13,947 bases of DNA from Bacilli bacterium (GTDB lineage Bacteria; Bacillota_I; Bacilli_A; RF39; UBA660): the NCBI GenBank assembly GCA_900766325.1, contig CAAFVA010000025.1:1-13947 (forward strand), in the 5' to 3' direction. A model generated the notes under the pieces. The model did no database searches. It was not told where the DNA came from and was given only the letters and a program-made list of their open reading frames with translations. This document shows positions 12,917 through 13,947 of this stretch, in pieces (position 1 is the stretch's first letter; every line of letters starts with the position of its first letter). The position numbers were made by a program, and so were the translations under genes.

Positions 12917-12947
12917 TAAGGTGCAAAAAGCATCTTATTTTTATTTT
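12915..12947 (+). terminator. Terminator overlapping the kinase-like gene's stop codon
   Basis: Stem AATAAGGTGC (12915-12924) and GCATCTTATT (12930-12939), 10 bp with one G-U pair and an A5 loop, followed by a T-rich tail. The stop TAA is 12914-12916. Confidence 0.85.
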
Positions 12948-12951
12948 GTTA

Positions 12952-12960
12952 TGATATAAT
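12952..12960 (+). promoter_or_regulatory. Extended -10 promoter of cca
   Basis: TGATATAAT (TATAAT at 12955-12960) lies 16 nt before the TTG start and just after the kinase terminator. The predicted transcription start falls at or near the ribosome site, implying a leader of about 10 nt. Confidence 0.6.
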
Positions 12961-12976
12961 TATACAGGTGATTAAC

Positions 12977-13947
12977 TTGTTAGAAAAAGCATTAGAATTA
13001 TTGAAAATATTTATAAAGAATGGGTATGAAGCTTATATAATAGGTGGGTTTGTAAGGGACTATATCATTGGGACTCAAAGTAGCGATGTTGACGTTTGTA
13101 CTAATGCTACCCCAATGAACATTAAAAAAATTTTTAAAGATGTTAAATTACCGTTTGAAAACTATGGTTCTGTTCATTTGGTTTATAAAAAAGTCAATTT
13201 TGAAATAACTACGTATAGAGTTGATTTGGAATATAAAAACGGAAGATCACCTTCTAAGATAGTATATACTAATAGTTTAATAACGGATTTAAAAAGGCGA
13301 GATTTTATTATCAATACTTTATGTATGGATAAAAATGGTGAAGTTATTGACTTGTTAGGTGCAAAAGAAGATATTAAAAATAGAGTAATTAGGTCGATTG
13401 GGGATCCTGAGGAAAAAATGAAGGAAGATGTTCTTAGAATACTAAGAGCGGTTAGATTTGCTACCGAACTTAATTTTAGACTGGATGATAAATTAGAAAA
13501 AGCAATTATAAATAATGCTAGTTTATTAGATAATCTTTCTTATTATAGAAAAAAGCAAGAGTTAAATAAAATATTTTCATCTGATAACGCAATGTTTGGT
13601 ATTAATATGATTAAATCTTTAAAACTTGAAAATCATCTAGGAATTAACTTATGTAAAAACATAGTTAAAACAAGTGACCCAATTGGTATTTGGTTGCAGG
13701 TTGACCCAAATCCTAAGTATCAATTTACTAATAATGAAAAGGTGTATATGAGGTCAATTTCATCCATTTTAAAAGATGGAAATATAAATGATATGGAATT
13801 ATATAAAAACGGTGGTTACGTATGTTATATAGCAGCACAAATACTTAATATTGATACTTCAAATATATATGATAGATATGATAAACTACCAATTAAGAAT
13901 AAAATGGATATTGTTCTAAGTCCAATTGATATTATTAATTTATTAAA
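12977..13947 (+). CDS. cca: CCA-adding tRNA nucleotidyltransferase (partial, 3' end outside window)
   Basis: This class II nucleotidyltransferase adds or repairs the 3'-CCA of tRNAs from CTP and ATP without a template. The visible 323 codons are open to the window edge. Motif A is IGGFVRDYIIG (22-32) with the catalytic D37/D39 pair (DVDVCTNATP). FEITTYR (75-81) matches the flexible-loop region. Motif C is DLKRRDFIINTLCMD (104-118). The templating motif D is EDVLRILRAVRF (150-161), with D151 and R154 reading the incoming base. These support a CCA enzyme or close A-adding relative. The start is TTG 12977, with AGGTG (12966-12970) 6 nt upstream; the first in-frame ATG (residue 47) lies after the catalytic Asp pair and is excluded. 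Typical family lengths of about 400 residues suggest that the C-terminal tail is missing. It has its own extended -10 promoter. Confidence 0.95.
   Translation, partial: MLEKALELLKIFIKNGYEAYIIGGFVRDYIIGTQSSDVDVCTNATPMNIKKIFKDVKLPFENYGSVHLVYKKVNFEITTYRVDLEYKNGRSPSKIVYTNSLITDLKRRDFIINTLCMDKNGEVIDLLGAKEDIKNRVIRSIGDPEEKMKEDVLRILRAVRFATELNFRLDDKLEKAIINNASLLDNLSYYRKKQELNKIFSSDNAMFGINMIKSLKLENHLGINLCKNIVKTSDPIGIWLQVDPNPKYQFTNNEKVYMRSISSILKDGNINDMELYKNGGYVCYIAAQILNIDTSNIYDRYDKLPIKNKMDIVLSPIDIINLL

Overview
The window looks like chromosome from a very AT-rich, standard-code Gram-positive bacterium of the Bacilli, possibly an uncultured gut relative of the Erysipelotrichales/RF39-type lineages near the Mollicutes (taxonomy is inferred). 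Outside one gene the DNA is roughly 30% GC or less. Shine-Dalgarno sequences are of the AGGAG type, a HrcA/CIRCE operator is present, Trp is encoded by TGG, and TGA ends gpmI, so the Mycoplasma code (UGA=Trp) is not in use.

Layout: 1-84 is the C-terminal end of a membrane protein. 239-865 (+) is a zinc-dependent phospholipase C-like protein. 866-1150 has no confident gene, but holds an 18-bp perfect palindrome, a possible 32-residue membrane peptide and two terminator hairpins. 1151-3216 (-) holds a collagen-like surface protein followed by a GT-A glycosyltransferase with TPR repeats, a pair reminiscent of spore or surface collagen glycoproteins and their glycosyltransferases. 3338-4186 (+), divergent from the collagen gene, is a metal/oxyanion-efflux type permease. 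4239-5756 (+) is gpmI (glycolysis). 5970-8099 (-) is rnr (RNase R), convergent with gpmI across a hairpin-dense spacer. 8198-9043 (+) is an unrecognised four-helix membrane protein. 9044-9288 may contain a structured RNA ending in a terminator. 9355-9747 (+) is an Hsp20 chaperone under a CIRCE operator. 9894-11051 (+) is a PlsC-like acyltransferase. 11123-12916 (+) is a 7TM hybrid sensor histidine kinase homologue that lacks both phosphorelay residues. 12977-13947 (+) is the start of the CCA-adding enzyme, cut by the window end.

Almost every gene appears to be its own transcription unit. Most have a recognisable promoter, often an extended -10 of the form TGnTATAAT, only about 16-32 nt before the start codon. 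Most are followed by an intrinsic terminator, and in six cases the hairpin includes or touches the stop codon. The genes are mostly housekeeping (glycolysis, RNA turnover, tRNA maturation, protein quality control, lipid synthesis).

The accessory-looking parts are the GC-rich collagen/glycosyltransferase pair and the degenerate hybrid kinase. The kinase is the best candidate for an undescribed signalling mechanism: an intact 597-codon frame keeps the domain architecture but has Gln at the phosphoacceptor His position and Glu at the receiver Asp position.
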